This document shows positions 26,371 to 35,430 of a stretch of DNA of 64,000 bases, piece after piece (within the stretch, counting starts at the first letter, position 1; each line of letters opens with the position of its first letter). Source of the stretch: Thalassoglobus neptunius (GTDB taxonomy: Bacteria > Planctomycetota > Planctomycetia > Planctomycetales > Planctomycetaceae); assembly GCF_007859735.1 (NCBI RefSeq), contig NZ_SIHI01000001.1, forward strand, positions 404,848 through 468,847, written 5' to 3'. The position numbers were made by a program, and so were the translations under genes. Below the pieces are notes generated by a model that made no database searches, was not told the origin of the DNA, and saw only the letters and a list, made by a program, of their open reading frames with translations.

Positions 26371-27759
26371 TTGCTTCTATCCTGCTTTCAATGTTCGGTT
26401 CTTTGCGATTCTCGTGCTTTCGGAATCTTCATTGATCGGTCACACTTGAACTCTGCAGGTCCAGTAGTCATTGTCTCAGGTCCGAAATCCCGTCACTCCA
26501 GCAGAATTCTCGCCGTGTCTGATTCCGAATGGACCCCGACAACTGTCGCCGAATTGAGTCGATTGATTGGCGAAAACGCCCGTGCTGATAGATGTCCCAT
26601 TGTTCCCGTTGGGGGAAGAACCGCTCTGGGCATCGGGGGGCGAATTGTAACGGAACCCCAGTATCTGTCGACGATTGAGTTGAATCAAGTTCTGGACTAT
26701 CCCGCCCGAGATATGACGGTCACCGTCGAGTCGGGGATACGCATGGACAGGCTGCAGGAGGTGCTGCGGGAGCAAAATCAAACTCTGCCCATCGAGACAG
26801 CCCATTCTTCCCGAGCAACACTCGGCGGGGCGGTTGCGTCGAATGCGTGCGGCCCCTCCCGGTTTGGAAACGGAACCTTTCGCGATTATGTGATTGGGAT
26901 TTCGGCGGTCGATGGCCGGGGACGTCTGTTTTCGGCAGGAGGCAGAGTTGTCAAGAATGTCGCCGGGTATGACCTCGGCAAGCTGTTGGTCGGGTCCCTC
27001 GGGACGCTCGCTGTGATTACAAGTGTGACGCTCAAGCTTCGCCCGCTTCCGGAACAGAAGCGATTCGTCATTGCAGCAGTTTCACCGGGAACGATCGAAC
27101 CGGTGCTCGCTCAACTTAACAAGTCTGCCACGCGTCCAGTGGTTTTAGATGTGTTGAACGCAAAGTGTGCGTGGCAAATTCAGCGGGAATTTCCTCGCGA
27201 ACTGCCCGAAGGTGTTTCTCTCGTGTGGCTGGGATACGAGGGAGCTGAGTCCGAAATCAATTGGCAAATCGAAACTGTTCGAAACGAACTGAACAACTTC
27301 TCTCCGATCGAAGTGATTGTTCCGGAGGAAGACGAAGTCGAGAAAATGTGGACGGCGCTCGTGGAATTTCAGACCACGTCGGACGATCCCGCGACGTTTC
27401 AGGCTCAATTACTTCCGAGTCGATGTGAAATGTTCTTGGATCTCTGCACGAAGCACAATGTCGCGGCGCAGGTTCATGCTGGAGATGGTGTGGTGATCGG
27501 CCATTTGTCCGATGAACATTCGAGTCTCGACGCGGCGAAAAACGTTGTGACAGCTTTGCGGCGTTTCGCTGAAGACTCGAGTGGAGCGTTGACAATCTTG
27601 TCTTGCGATCCAGACTGGAAGCAAGAGTTGTCGGTGTTCGGTCGCCTTCCAGCGAGTTGGAAGTTGATGGAAGAAATCAAGAAAAAACTCGATCCCGATT
27701 CGGTCTTCAGTCCGGGACGGTTGTTCGATCACGAAACAAATCACGCACAAAAAAACTGA
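26371..27759 (+). CDS. FAD-binding oxidoreductase, GlcE-like
   Basis: A PCMH-type FAD-linked dehydrogenase subunit. The flavin domain shows PVGGRTALGIGG, TVTVESGIRMDRLQEVL, ATLGGAVASNACGPSRFGNG and GGRVVKNVAGYDLGKLLVGS, the usual pattern of glycolate oxidase subunit GlcE. The C-terminal half (with VHAGDGVVIGHL and DPDSVFSPGRL) is the substrate/cap domain. GlcE normally works with GlcD and GlcF, but neither is nearby, so the acceptor system is elsewhere or different. The start is uncertain: TTG at 26371 is the first possible, but the protein-like part begins near residue 45, and a GTG at 26515 would give a GlcE-sized product. It is divergent from thyX. Confidence 0.85.
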   Translation: MLLSCFQCSVLCDSRAFGIFIDRSHLNSAGPVVIVSGPKSRHSSRILAVSDSEWTPTTVAELSRLIGENARADRCPIVPVGGRTALGIGGRIVTEPQYLSTIELNQVLDYPARDMTVTVESGIRMDRLQEVLREQNQTLPIETAHSSRATLGGAVASNACGPSRFGNGTFRDYVIGISAVDGRGRLFSAGGRVVKNVAGYDLGKLLVGSLGTLAVITSVTLKLRPLPEQKRFVIAAVSPGTIEPVLAQLNKSATRPVVLDVLNAKCAWQIQREFPRELPEGVSLVWLGYEGAESEINWQIETVRNELNNFSPIEVIVPEEDEVEKMWTALVEFQTTSDDPATFQAQLLPSRCEMFLDLCTKHNVAAQVHAGDGVVIGHLSDEHSSLDAAKNVVTALRRFAEDSSGALTILSCDPDWKQELSVFGRLPASWKLMEEIKKKLDPDSVFSPGRLFDHETNHAQKN

Positions 27760-27868
27760 TCGCGGCAATGACTTTGATGCTGGCGAAGAACAGAATCGCT
27801 CGAAGTTTAATCGTCCGATGATGTCTCAATCATTTTGAAGAGTGCGAAAGCAGTTAAAGAAGAGAACG

Positions 27869-28933
27869 ATGACGACTCCCCCAAAAACAATGCGATGGAA
27901 CGGCGGCCCTGACGGATGGTTGACGATGATCGACCAAACGCTTTTGCCGACCGAATTCAAGGAAATCAACTGCAAGACCGTCGAAGAAGTTTGGGAAGCG
28001 ATCAAGATGCTTCGGGTTCGTGGCGCTCCCGCGATTGGATGTGCCGCCGCGTATGGCGTCATCATCGGAATGCAGCAGAAGATCGATGCATCGTCAATCC
28101 GCGACGAGTTTGATCGTCGGCTCAAAGAAGTCACAGAATATCTTGCGACAAGTCGGCCGACAGCTGTCAACTTGTTCTGGGCACTCGATCGGATGCAGGA
28201 TGTCAGCCTCGAGAATCCCTCTCTCTCGCCTCAGGAAATGCATCAGCGACTTCTCGAAGAAGCGATGGCGATCGAAGAAGAAGATCGCGCCATGTGTGCA
28301 GCGATTGGTCAGCATGGGGCCAAATTGATTGAGAAAGGGACAAGCATTTTGACTCACTGTAATGCTGGCGGGCTCGCGACCGCAGGCGACGGAACCGCAC
28401 TGGCTGTGATGTTCGCCGCAGCTGCGCAGGGGAAAGAGATTCAGGTTTACGCAGACGAAACGCGACCGCTGCTGCAAGGGGCGCGACTCACAACCTGGGA
28501 GCTTCAGCAGCGAGATATTCCAGTCACTCTCATCTGTGATTCCATGGCTGGGCAAGTCATGAAAGAGAAGCGAATTCAGGCGGTCATTACCGGGGCAGAT
28601 CGCATCGCAGCCAACGGCGACGCCTGTAACAAGATCGGAACGTATTCCGTGGCGCTGCTCGCGAAAGCACACAACATCCCGTTTTACGTCGCTGCTCCTT
28701 CAAGCACCTTCGACCTGTCTCTGGCAACGGGTGACGAGATTCCCATCGAGGAACGACAACCTGAGGAAATCACCAACGGGATGGGCAAGCAGACAGCTCC
28801 CGAATCGACCCGGGTTTACAACCCGGCGTTCGACGTCACCCCCGCAGAACTGATTTCCGCAATTATCACCGAACACGGGATCATTCAACCGGTCACAACG
28901 GAGCAGGTGCGATCACAAATTGAAAAGACCTGA
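27869..28933 (+). CDS. mtnA: S-methyl-5-thioribose-1-phosphate isomerase
   Basis: Converts methylthioribose-1-phosphate to methylthioribulose-1-phosphate in methionine salvage. The 354-residue protein shows LRVRGAPAIGCAAAYG near the N-terminus, the catalytic Cys164 in LTHCNAGGLAT, and the catalytic Asp244 in ITGADRIAANGD, then KIGTYSVALLAKAHNIPFYV. The ATG at 27869 has AAGAAGAG before it and gives the standard N-terminus; a frame to 27842 is open but adds a basic leader without a good signal. No other mtn gene is seen in the window. Distant eIF2B-like proteins share the fold, but the two catalytic residues make MtnA the firm call. Confidence 0.97.
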   Translation: MTTPPKTMRWNGGPDGWLTMIDQTLLPTEFKEINCKTVEEVWEAIKMLRVRGAPAIGCAAAYGVIIGMQQKIDASSIRDEFDRRLKEVTEYLATSRPTAVNLFWALDRMQDVSLENPSLSPQEMHQRLLEEAMAIEEEDRAMCAAIGQHGAKLIEKGTSILTHCNAGGLATAGDGTALAVMFAAAAQGKEIQVYADETRPLLQGARLTTWELQQRDIPVTLICDSMAGQVMKEKRIQAVITGADRIAANGDACNKIGTYSVALLAKAHNIPFYVAAPSSTFDLSLATGDEIPIEERQPEEITNGMGKQTAPESTRVYNPAFDVTPAELISAIITEHGIIQPVTTEQVRSQIEKT

Positions 28934-29061
28934 TCGCTGAATTGACTCTCCGGACGATTGAGTGAACAATTGAATGAGACGCCTGAATGATGTGTTCTGC
29001 GAGATCCTGTTCTCGCAGCTTCTCAGAATCGATAGCTGTGTGATCGTTGAAGGAGAATCTC

Positions 29062-29262
29062 TTGGTCGACTGGCAAAGCGTCATCTCAATCGCGATTGTT
29101 TTTCTCGCAGTGATGATTCTCTGCCGTGAGATCTATCAGTTCTTCACAAGCCATTCCGGCGGCGGATGTTTCGGCTGTTCGAAATGCTCCAGTTCACGTC
29201 CCGATGAGAATTCCGGCGATCTCGTGCAACTCGATTTTGCCCCCCGATCGTGGACACACTAG
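29062..29262 (+). CDS. Small Cys-rich single-helix membrane protein (FeoB-associated type)
   Basis: A 66-residue protein: a transmembrane helix (about residues 6-25) followed by SGGGCFGCSKCSSS, which packs three cysteines into CxxCxxC. This is the layout of small FeoB-associated Cys-rich membrane proteins. No feoB is next to it, so the role is open; metal handling is a guess. The start is TTG at 29062, chosen because a perfect AAGGAG lies six bases before it; the frame runs 15 bases further upstream into that site. Gap to mtnA is 128 bases. Confidence 0.7.
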   Translation: MVDWQSVISIAIVFLAVMILCREIYQFFTSHSGGGCFGCSKCSSSRPDENSGDLVQLDFAPRSWTH

Positions 29263-29350
29263 TTCTGATGAAACGCAGAGAATCTCCTGGTGAGACAGCT
29301 TGAAGTGCTCTCGTGTCTCGACTGCGAACTCGAACCTGTCGAGAAACTCT

Positions 29351-29968
29351 CTATTGATCTTGGTTGTTGCTCTGGGCATGCAGAAGCAGATACGTGAAAC
29401 GCTGTTGGTCGTCCTCTGAGAGTTGTTCGCTCGCTGAGATCAGTGTCACCTGACCGGGTGTGACGCTGACATTCGTCGACAGAGACAGCGAGACTGTGCG
29501 CGGGCTTTGAAGGTCTTCCACTTCATCGTTGTAGTCGAGCCGGGTCTGCTCGAATTCGAGTTCGAAGTTGATTTGATCTTCAAAAACTCTGGGAATGAAG
29601 GAGACGATCGTCCCGACGTTTTCAACGTTGTAAACTTTTTGAGCACCTCCGGGCGTCTTCGTCATCCCGCTGACGACGCGTTCTTTCGCTCCAATCTGGA
29701 CCACGGATCGAAGTCCTTCGTCGGACGTTGTGCGCACCCGAGTCAGGTGTTTCAGGTCTTTCGAATTGGTCGCGTCTTCGACGACTTTGAGAAGACGATT
29801 CCGGTCAAGTTTTTCATCGGTGAGCTTGGGACTCTGATTGGTCGTTTCGAAAAGTGTAAATTCGACCGTTATCAGTTTGCTGGTCTCCTGACCCCAACCT
29901 TGCGGGGCACAGAGCAATAGAAAGAGCAAACAGTAGCAGGCCCGAATGGTCTGTTTATGTTTCCGCAT
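29351..29968 (-). CDS. Short exported protein with secretin-like beta domain
   Basis: A 205-residue exported protein. The signal peptide (about residues 8-27) is followed by ITVEFTLFETTNQS and a C-terminal half (VENVGTIVSFIPRVFEDQIN, then SLSTNVSVTPGQVTLISAS) that resembles the repeated beta strands of type II/III secretion secretins. It is far too short for a pore and lacks the secretin N-domains, so it is probably a soluble relative. AAGGAG eight bases before the ATG makes the start firm. It is the last gene of an apparent operon behind the giant WD40 protein (47-base gap) and the kinase. Function unknown. Confidence 0.65.
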   Translation of the reverse strand: MRKHKQTIRACYCLLFLLLCAPQGWGQETSKLITVEFTLFETTNQSPKLTDEKLDRNRLLKVVEDATNSKDLKHLTRVRTTSDEGLRSVVQIGAKERVVSGMTKTPGGAQKVYNVENVGTIVSFIPRVFEDQINFELEFEQTRLDYNDEVEDLQSPRTVSLSLSTNVSVTPGQVTLISASEQLSEDDQQRFTYLLLHAQSNNQDQ

Positions 29969-30015
29969 CGGTCGACTCCTTGCACGCGGTCAGTTCAAGT
30001 GAATGAAAAATCGGA

Positions 30016-33000
30016 TCAGTCGATTTGAGCTTTCTCACCCGCTCCGAATTCCATTCGTGAGAGGCCAGATGGTGTGTACCACGAAGTGGTGATCATGGAA
30101 AGTCCCGCAGAGAGATCTTCCAGATAGCGCGTTCTCCGGGTCAGTTGAGAAAGTGTTCGCAGCAACTGACTCGTCTCGACTTGCCTCGTGCTGTCGCGAG
30201 TCACTCGATAGACACCCAGATGTGGGTCCGTTTCGTCGCGTTCTTCGTTTTGAGTGATATTGGATTCGACATCAAGGAAGAGGAGGTGCGCCCCTTTGAG
30301 TTGGCCCATCCAGTCGACGAACAGTTCGCTGGAGATCAAGCTGTCGAGTTCGCTGCGAATCTGTTCCGGGTCTCCCTTTCCAATCAGATCGCTGCGGCCA
30401 CCAGTCGCGAGAACGAATCTGTTTTCGTCGAGGAATCGGTACTCCTGACCTGCGTAGAAAATGAGAACGACGTCATTTGTGACGGACTGGTCGGTTCCAA
30501 TTCGTCCTCGTCCCTGATCGATTTCTGCGCCGATCAGCGAGAACAGTCCGTTCAGGGTTGAGACTTGAAGTGCCCGTCCTGTGAGTGGGTATTCACGCAC
30601 GACAGAAAATGACGGGGAGGAACACTCTCCATCCAGACAGGTGATGGACAGTGAATCACGCATCCGCGAGATCAGTCGTTCGCTGTCTTCCAGAGTCGGA
30701 GTCTCCTCTTCCGTTGTCAGCATCACAACGTGCAGCGACTGCTCGGTAATCGGATTGGTACAGGCAATCGTCAGTTCGCGCGTCGAGTTCTGATCCGCCG
30801 GGCCACCCAGAAGTTCGAGACGCAGCACATTGGAGTTTCGGTTCAGAGTGATAGGAGCGGTAAACGTCCAGATCGAGTCATCGTCGTCCGACTTCTCGAG
30901 TGGGGCGATTTCCTGAAGGAAGTCATTCAACCAGACTCGAACAAGCATTGGGCTCTCCATGGGAGAATCGAGTTCCACATGGCCATGGATTTGAGTGGTC
31001 GGCTTCTCCAGGGAAACCGATTCCTTGACCGGAGCAGAGACTGCCAGGTCACCGACGGAATCGATCCGGATCAATGATGGACGGGGAATGCGTGTCACAA
31101 CGAGTCGAACCGGTTCCGATTGCTGACCGTCCTGATCAATCGCAGCGAGTCGTATTTCATTCACGCTGTCGAGGAGCGGAATCGTCGCCTGATATTCGTT
31201 CTTCTCGGCATCATATTTCACAGTGCCGTCGATTTGATAAACGTCGTTGACGGCAACAACATCGTTGACTTCGGTTTCTGTTTGGACTCTGAATCGGACG
31301 ACAATCTGACTTTCCGTTGTCTGCGTTTCCGTTTCCGGAGAAAGAACACGCACGATCGGTGGCGGAATACGTTCGGGCGGAGTGACCAAGATTTCTTTCC
31401 ATGGAACTCTGGATCGGCCATCTTGATTTAGCAGACTGAGTTCGATTGAGTTGGACGAATCTGGAATGAGTGACATTCCGCGGACTTCCGCAGTCCATGT
31501 GTTCTGATCGAGTTTCTGTAACGAAACTTCCGTTCCTCGGGCCAGAACTCCATTCACGAAGACCTGGACTCCGCTCTCCTGAACTGGGAGTTCCTCTGGA
31601 GTTTCGAACGTCACTTTCAATGATCGCAGAAACGGTTCGGTCTCATTCCCGGTGAGAGAGACTTCTGAAATTTTCGGTGGACGGCGATAGTCGATGACAA
31701 CCGGGATCGATTCCTGACTTCCTCCCCACTCGTTTTCAATGACAAGCGACAACCGTTGTGATCCGGGGGAGATGGGGATCGTCAAATGGGTACGATCTCC
31801 ATCAATGGCGACGCCAGTCGGCTGAACGGTCTCTCCGTTGATGGTCACCCGATACGTTTCCTCGTGCTTTTGATCGTCAGTTGAAGCTTCGGGACGAAAG
31901 GTGACCGCGACTGCTTGAGAATGTTCCTCGGAGTACAGAACAAGGCGTCCGGCAAGGGAGTCCGGTTGTTCTTCCGTGAGATCAAATTGTCCGTTGAGCG
32001 GAACACCTTGAACGGTTTCAATGACCGGAACACTCGGGATGGGAGTGTAGTCCACCACCAGAATTGAGCGTCCCGTCAAACCGGTTGTGGTTGTTCCTTC
32101 AATGACAATCTCATTCTTTCCGGGAGCAAGTTGAACTGTTTGTTCGAACTTGGCGGAATGCGAGACACCTGCTTGAAACTCCCCAGCTTTCGTTTCAGAT
32201 CCTCCAGTTCGAAGAAGGACAGAGTTGAGTTCCGTGTCCGCATTCACTTCCCCGGTCAATGTGATTTCGGATGTTTCCACCGCAACCGATCCCACTCTTG
32301 GTCCAAGGTCGACGACGTTCCGATCTGTCAACAACTTCTCAAGAGTAATGGAAGGAGGGACAGTCGAGACAGGTTTCTTGTACTCAATAATGGTCGCCAC
32401 GGTTGCTCGGTCCGAAGACTCCTGGCTGTCTTGGGGGTCTTCGTTGGTGGCCACGATTTCGATTCGATTCAATCCTTCGTCGAGAGTGATCGGGATCGTG
32501 TGGAGACCCTGATCGAACAGCTTGTCGATGATGGTTTGTTGCGCGCCGAGCCCATCAATTTGAGTGATTGTGACTTGCGATTGATCCTCATGATTCGTTT
32601 GAAGATTAAACTGAAGGTCGACTTCCGGTTGTTCTGTCGTCTCTGGAGTCGGAGCGAGAACAAGAACCGGGGCCGGAACCTGATAGCGGATTGGGATCGA
32701 GTCTCTGAAGACTCGCGGTGAATATTCGCGTGAAATTACGTTTGCGTTCAGATTTGCAATTCCACTCTTCCAGCCTTCCGTTGGAAACTGGATCGTCCAT
32801 TCGCGTACGCCGGATTGCACAGCGGTCCCGGTCAATTTTGTTCCGTTTGAGAATTCAAGCAGTGCATTCACGGAACCGATCGCTTCGATTGGAAACGGGC
32901 TGCGAACTCTGAGGATCGCTGTGACGCTCTTGTCACGAATCAACCAGATTCCTCTTTCATCAGGGGGAATCATGTTTCCATCAGGCGATCGGAGTTCGAG

Positions 33001-35367
33001 AGAAAGTTGCGCTGGGGGAGGTGGTTGTCGCGGAGGAATTTGCTCATTCTCAAAGAGGGCGCGAATCAATCCCGGACGATGAAAACGCTCGCGGTATTCG
33101 GAGATCTCTGCGAACCGAGCTACGCTGTCCGGATCGCTGGTGTTGAAGTGCCAGCCGAGGAAGGTCTCTGCTTCTCGTCGATTACTTTCAAAGACTCCCA
33201 CTGGATGCCAGCCGATCCAATCAAGCTTGTTTGGGTTCGTCTGACTGGGAACAAACATTAGCGAGAAGAGCGGTTTCTTTTCTTTGATCGCATCGCCGAC
33301 TTCGACCGGACTTTGCTGGCGATTTGTGACGAGTTCAAAGCTCATCCCCGGAGGAAACAGATGCACGAGTTCATAGAATTCCTCTACGTTTTCGAGGCTC
33401 ACTCGTTCTCCGGAGACCTCGACAGCATCCACTCTTTCTCCGACTTCGAAGTTGGCGAATGGCTTCTGAAACACGATTTCGCCGTCTTGTGAATGAACCG
33501 AGAGAATTTCGTTTCCGTTTCGAATCAGTCCATGATCGCTGGGCGAGACCTCACCGAGTTGGAAGACCTGAACCGTTCCCGCATCCGTTCCGACGGCAAT
33601 CAGTCGCTGATCACCGAGAACATCGATCGAGACGATCCGACCTTCAACCCCTCGCATGCGACGGCGTAGTTCTCCGGTTTCAAGATCGTACAGATCGAAT
33701 CTCGGTTCTGCTCCTTCCAGCCACGCGATGAGCGCCACTTGATCAGTGGTCGCTGTCGTTAAGATTCGCACGGGGCGATCATTGAATCGGCAGAGTGTGA
33801 GTTCCTTCGTCTGGCCGCCCATCTTCAGCGTGAACCTGTCGCTTGTCGGTGATTCAGGGATCAGTTCGGTACGCGACTGGGCAGATGCTGAATACCGCTG
33901 CCAGTTATTCTGGTCGTTTGTGATCGTTCCGCTTGTCAGTTCGTACACAAAGGGACCACGGCTTGTGTCTGTCATGCGCAACCCAACGTCATCGCCACGA
34001 CGAACGAATTGAGCGGACTGAAACCGTACCTGCGATGCTTCGAGAAGTTGGAAAGGCTGCGAGAGTTCGCCTTGCGAACTCATATTCAAGACTTGAATTC
34101 TTTGACCGTTTGGATCGACGACAGCCACATCACCTGCGGCCGAAGCAGCCAGAACGGGATTCTTCGGATGGCCTTTCCAGACATTCACTTTTTGAAGCGA
34201 TGGAGATCGTTCAGTCTTGGCGACAATACTGTATTGAGGATTGGCGACCCCGAATTGCCCGGAGAGTGCGACAGTCGCTTGTAATGATCCGGAAATGTGA
34301 TCGATGCCATAGGCCAATGTGCGATTGGCGAGATTGACTTGCGGTCGAAACTGAATGGACGCCACCGCATTCCCTGCCGTCGGAACTGTGATTGATCCAA
34401 TGCTGCACTGCCCGGTGCGACGATTGACGGCTGAGATTTCCAGCTTGCCGGACAATGATCTCCCTCCCGCGAGGGCAATCCAGTCTTGATTGTTACTCAG
34501 TCGAGCCCAGCGATTTGTTGCGGGTGTCCAGACAAACAGGCCCGCTTCGTTGTCGAAGGGAAAACAGATCCCGATTTGCAGCGGTTGCGAAACGTCACTC
34601 TCTTGCGAAACAAACAGCTGTGGGACCGCGTTTTGCGATGGCGGTTGAATTCCCATCTCCTGCCGAATGGTCGGGATTTGCAGTGATTCGAAAATGGACT
34701 GCTGGCTGGCAACATCCCAGACTCGAATCTCCGGTCCGAATTCTTCGTTGAAGTTGGTTCCAAGCTCAACGTCCGCGAGAGAAACGAGAGTCGGAGCGGA
34801 ATTCCCTCGAGTCGATGAATTTCCCGAGGGAACAAATTCGAGGGCGGTGACCGTTCCGGCGTGACCTTCCAGTCGAACGACCTCACGTGTTTGAGTGTTG
34901 AAAACGTAGATCACTCCTTCGGCGAGACGCTGTGAGGATGTCAGAGCGCTCCCTGGCCAGATGAACCCTTCGTCTTTCACCCCGGATGTGTCCAGCCGTG
35001 CTCCGCGCCCGCCCATGGCAATCCACAATCCGTCTTCGGAAATCGCAACGGCACTTAATGCTCCATCGAGTCCGCCGTGAATGGGAACGCGATAGCTCTC
35101 TGAAGGGGAGTACTCAAACTTCTGGTTGACCTTCGTCCAGACGTGAACCTGTTTGTCCCAACTGGCAGCGTAAAGTCTCTCGCCATCCGGAGAGAATGCG
35201 ATGTCAGAGACTTGATCAAGCGGCCCGTTGAGAGTGGTCCGCAGGATCGGTTTATCGTCTCCGACTGCCTGATGTCCGACTGGTGTCACGGACGCAAAAC
35301 AGAAAAGACTGAGCCAGAAACAAGCTGGAACAAGACGACCCGAGAAAGATTGAAGAGGCGATGACAT
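30016..35367 (-). CDS. Giant exported WD40 protein with Ig-like repeats and a catalytically dead caspase-like domain
   Basis: 1783 residues. A signal peptide (about 10-36) directs it out of the cytoplasm. WD40 blades follow (QVSDIAFSPDGERLYAASWD, LEGHAGTVTALEF, VSIDVLGDQRLIAVGTDAGT), in two blocks at about 45-260 and 380-620. From about 850 to 1540 come repeated beta-sandwich modules of bacterial Ig type with TP/P-rich joints. The last 230 residues resemble a caspase-like (peptidase C14) fold: DVVLIFYAGQEYRF stands where active members have GHG, and LLFLDVESN where they have DxC. The catalytic His is thus Gln (1641) and the catalytic Cys is Glu (1701), so it should be inactive. GGAG precedes the ATG. 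It lies 63 bases after the kinase gene, and 47 bases before the secretin-domain gene, on the same strand. Confidence 0.85.
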   Translation of the reverse strand: MSSPLQSFSGRLVPACFWLSLFCFASVTPVGHQAVGDDKPILRTTLNGPLDQVSDIAFSPDGERLYAASWDKQVHVWTKVNQKFEYSPSESYRVPIHGGLDGALSAVAISEDGLWIAMGGRGARLDTSGVKDEGFIWPGSALTSSQRLAEGVIYVFNTQTREVVRLEGHAGTVTALEFVPSGNSSTRGNSAPTLVSLADVELGTNFNEEFGPEIRVWDVASQQSIFESLQIPTIRQEMGIQPPSQNAVPQLFVSQESDVSQPLQIGICFPFDNEAGLFVWTPATNRWARLSNNQDWIALAGGRSLSGKLEISAVNRRTGQCSIGSITVPTAGNAVASIQFRPQVNLANRTLAYGIDHISGSLQATVALSGQFGVANPQYSIVAKTERSPSLQKVNVWKGHPKNPVLAASAAGDVAVVDPNGQRIQVLNMSSQGELSQPFQLLEASQVRFQSAQFVRRGDDVGLRMTDTSRGPFVYELTSGTITNDQNNWQRYSASAQSRTELIPESPTSDRFTLKMGGQTKELTLCRFNDRPVRILTTATTDQVALIAWLEGAEPRFDLYDLETGELRRRMRGVEGRIVSIDVLGDQRLIAVGTDAGTVQVFQLGEVSPSDHGLIRNGNEILSVHSQDGEIVFQKPFANFEVGERVDAVEVSGERVSLENVEEFYELVHLFPPGMSFELVTNRQQSPVEVGDAIKEKKPLFSLMFVPSQTNPNKLDWIGWHPVGVFESNRREAETFLGWHFNTSDPDSVARFAEISEYRERFHRPGLIRALFENEQIPPRQPPPPAQLSLELRSPDGNMIPPDERGIWLIRDKSVTAILRVRSPFPIEAIGSVNALLEFSNGTKLTGTAVQSGVREWTIQFPTEGWKSGIANLNANVISREYSPRVFRDSIPIRYQVPAPVLVLAPTPETTEQPEVDLQFNLQTNHEDQSQVTITQIDGLGAQQTIIDKLFDQGLHTIPITLDEGLNRIEIVATNEDPQDSQESSDRATVATIIEYKKPVSTVPPSITLEKLLTDRNVVDLGPRVGSVAVETSEITLTGEVNADTELNSVLLRTGGSETKAGEFQAGVSHSAKFEQTVQLAPGKNEIVIEGTTTTGLTGRSILVVDYTPIPSVPVIETVQGVPLNGQFDLTEEQPDSLAGRLVLYSEEHSQAVAVTFRPEASTDDQKHEETYRVTINGETVQPTGVAIDGDRTHLTIPISPGSQRLSLVIENEWGGSQESIPVVIDYRRPPKISEVSLTGNETEPFLRSLKVTFETPEELPVQESGVQVFVNGVLARGTEVSLQKLDQNTWTAEVRGMSLIPDSSNSIELSLLNQDGRSRVPWKEILVTPPERIPPPIVRVLSPETETQTTESQIVVRFRVQTETEVNDVVAVNDVYQIDGTVKYDAEKNEYQATIPLLDSVNEIRLAAIDQDGQQSEPVRLVVTRIPRPSLIRIDSVGDLAVSAPVKESVSLEKPTTQIHGHVELDSPMESPMLVRVWLNDFLQEIAPLEKSDDDDSIWTFTAPITLNRNSNVLRLELLGGPADQNSTRELTIACTNPITEQSLHVVMLTTEEETPTLEDSERLISRMRDSLSITCLDGECSSPSFSVVREYPLTGRALQVSTLNGLFSLIGAEIDQGRGRIGTDQSVTNDVVLIFYAGQEYRFLDENRFVLATGGRSDLIGKGDPEQIRSELDSLISSELFVDWMGQLKGAHLLFLDVESNITQNEERDETDPHLGVYRVTRDSTRQVETSQLLRTLSQLTRRTRYLEDLSAGLSMITTSWYTPSGLSRMEFGAGEKAQID

Positions 35368-35430
35368 AGCGGCTCCAGCGGCTGGATGATGAACATCGGA
35401 ATTGGCAAGCCCGTACTGATCGCATTGCCA

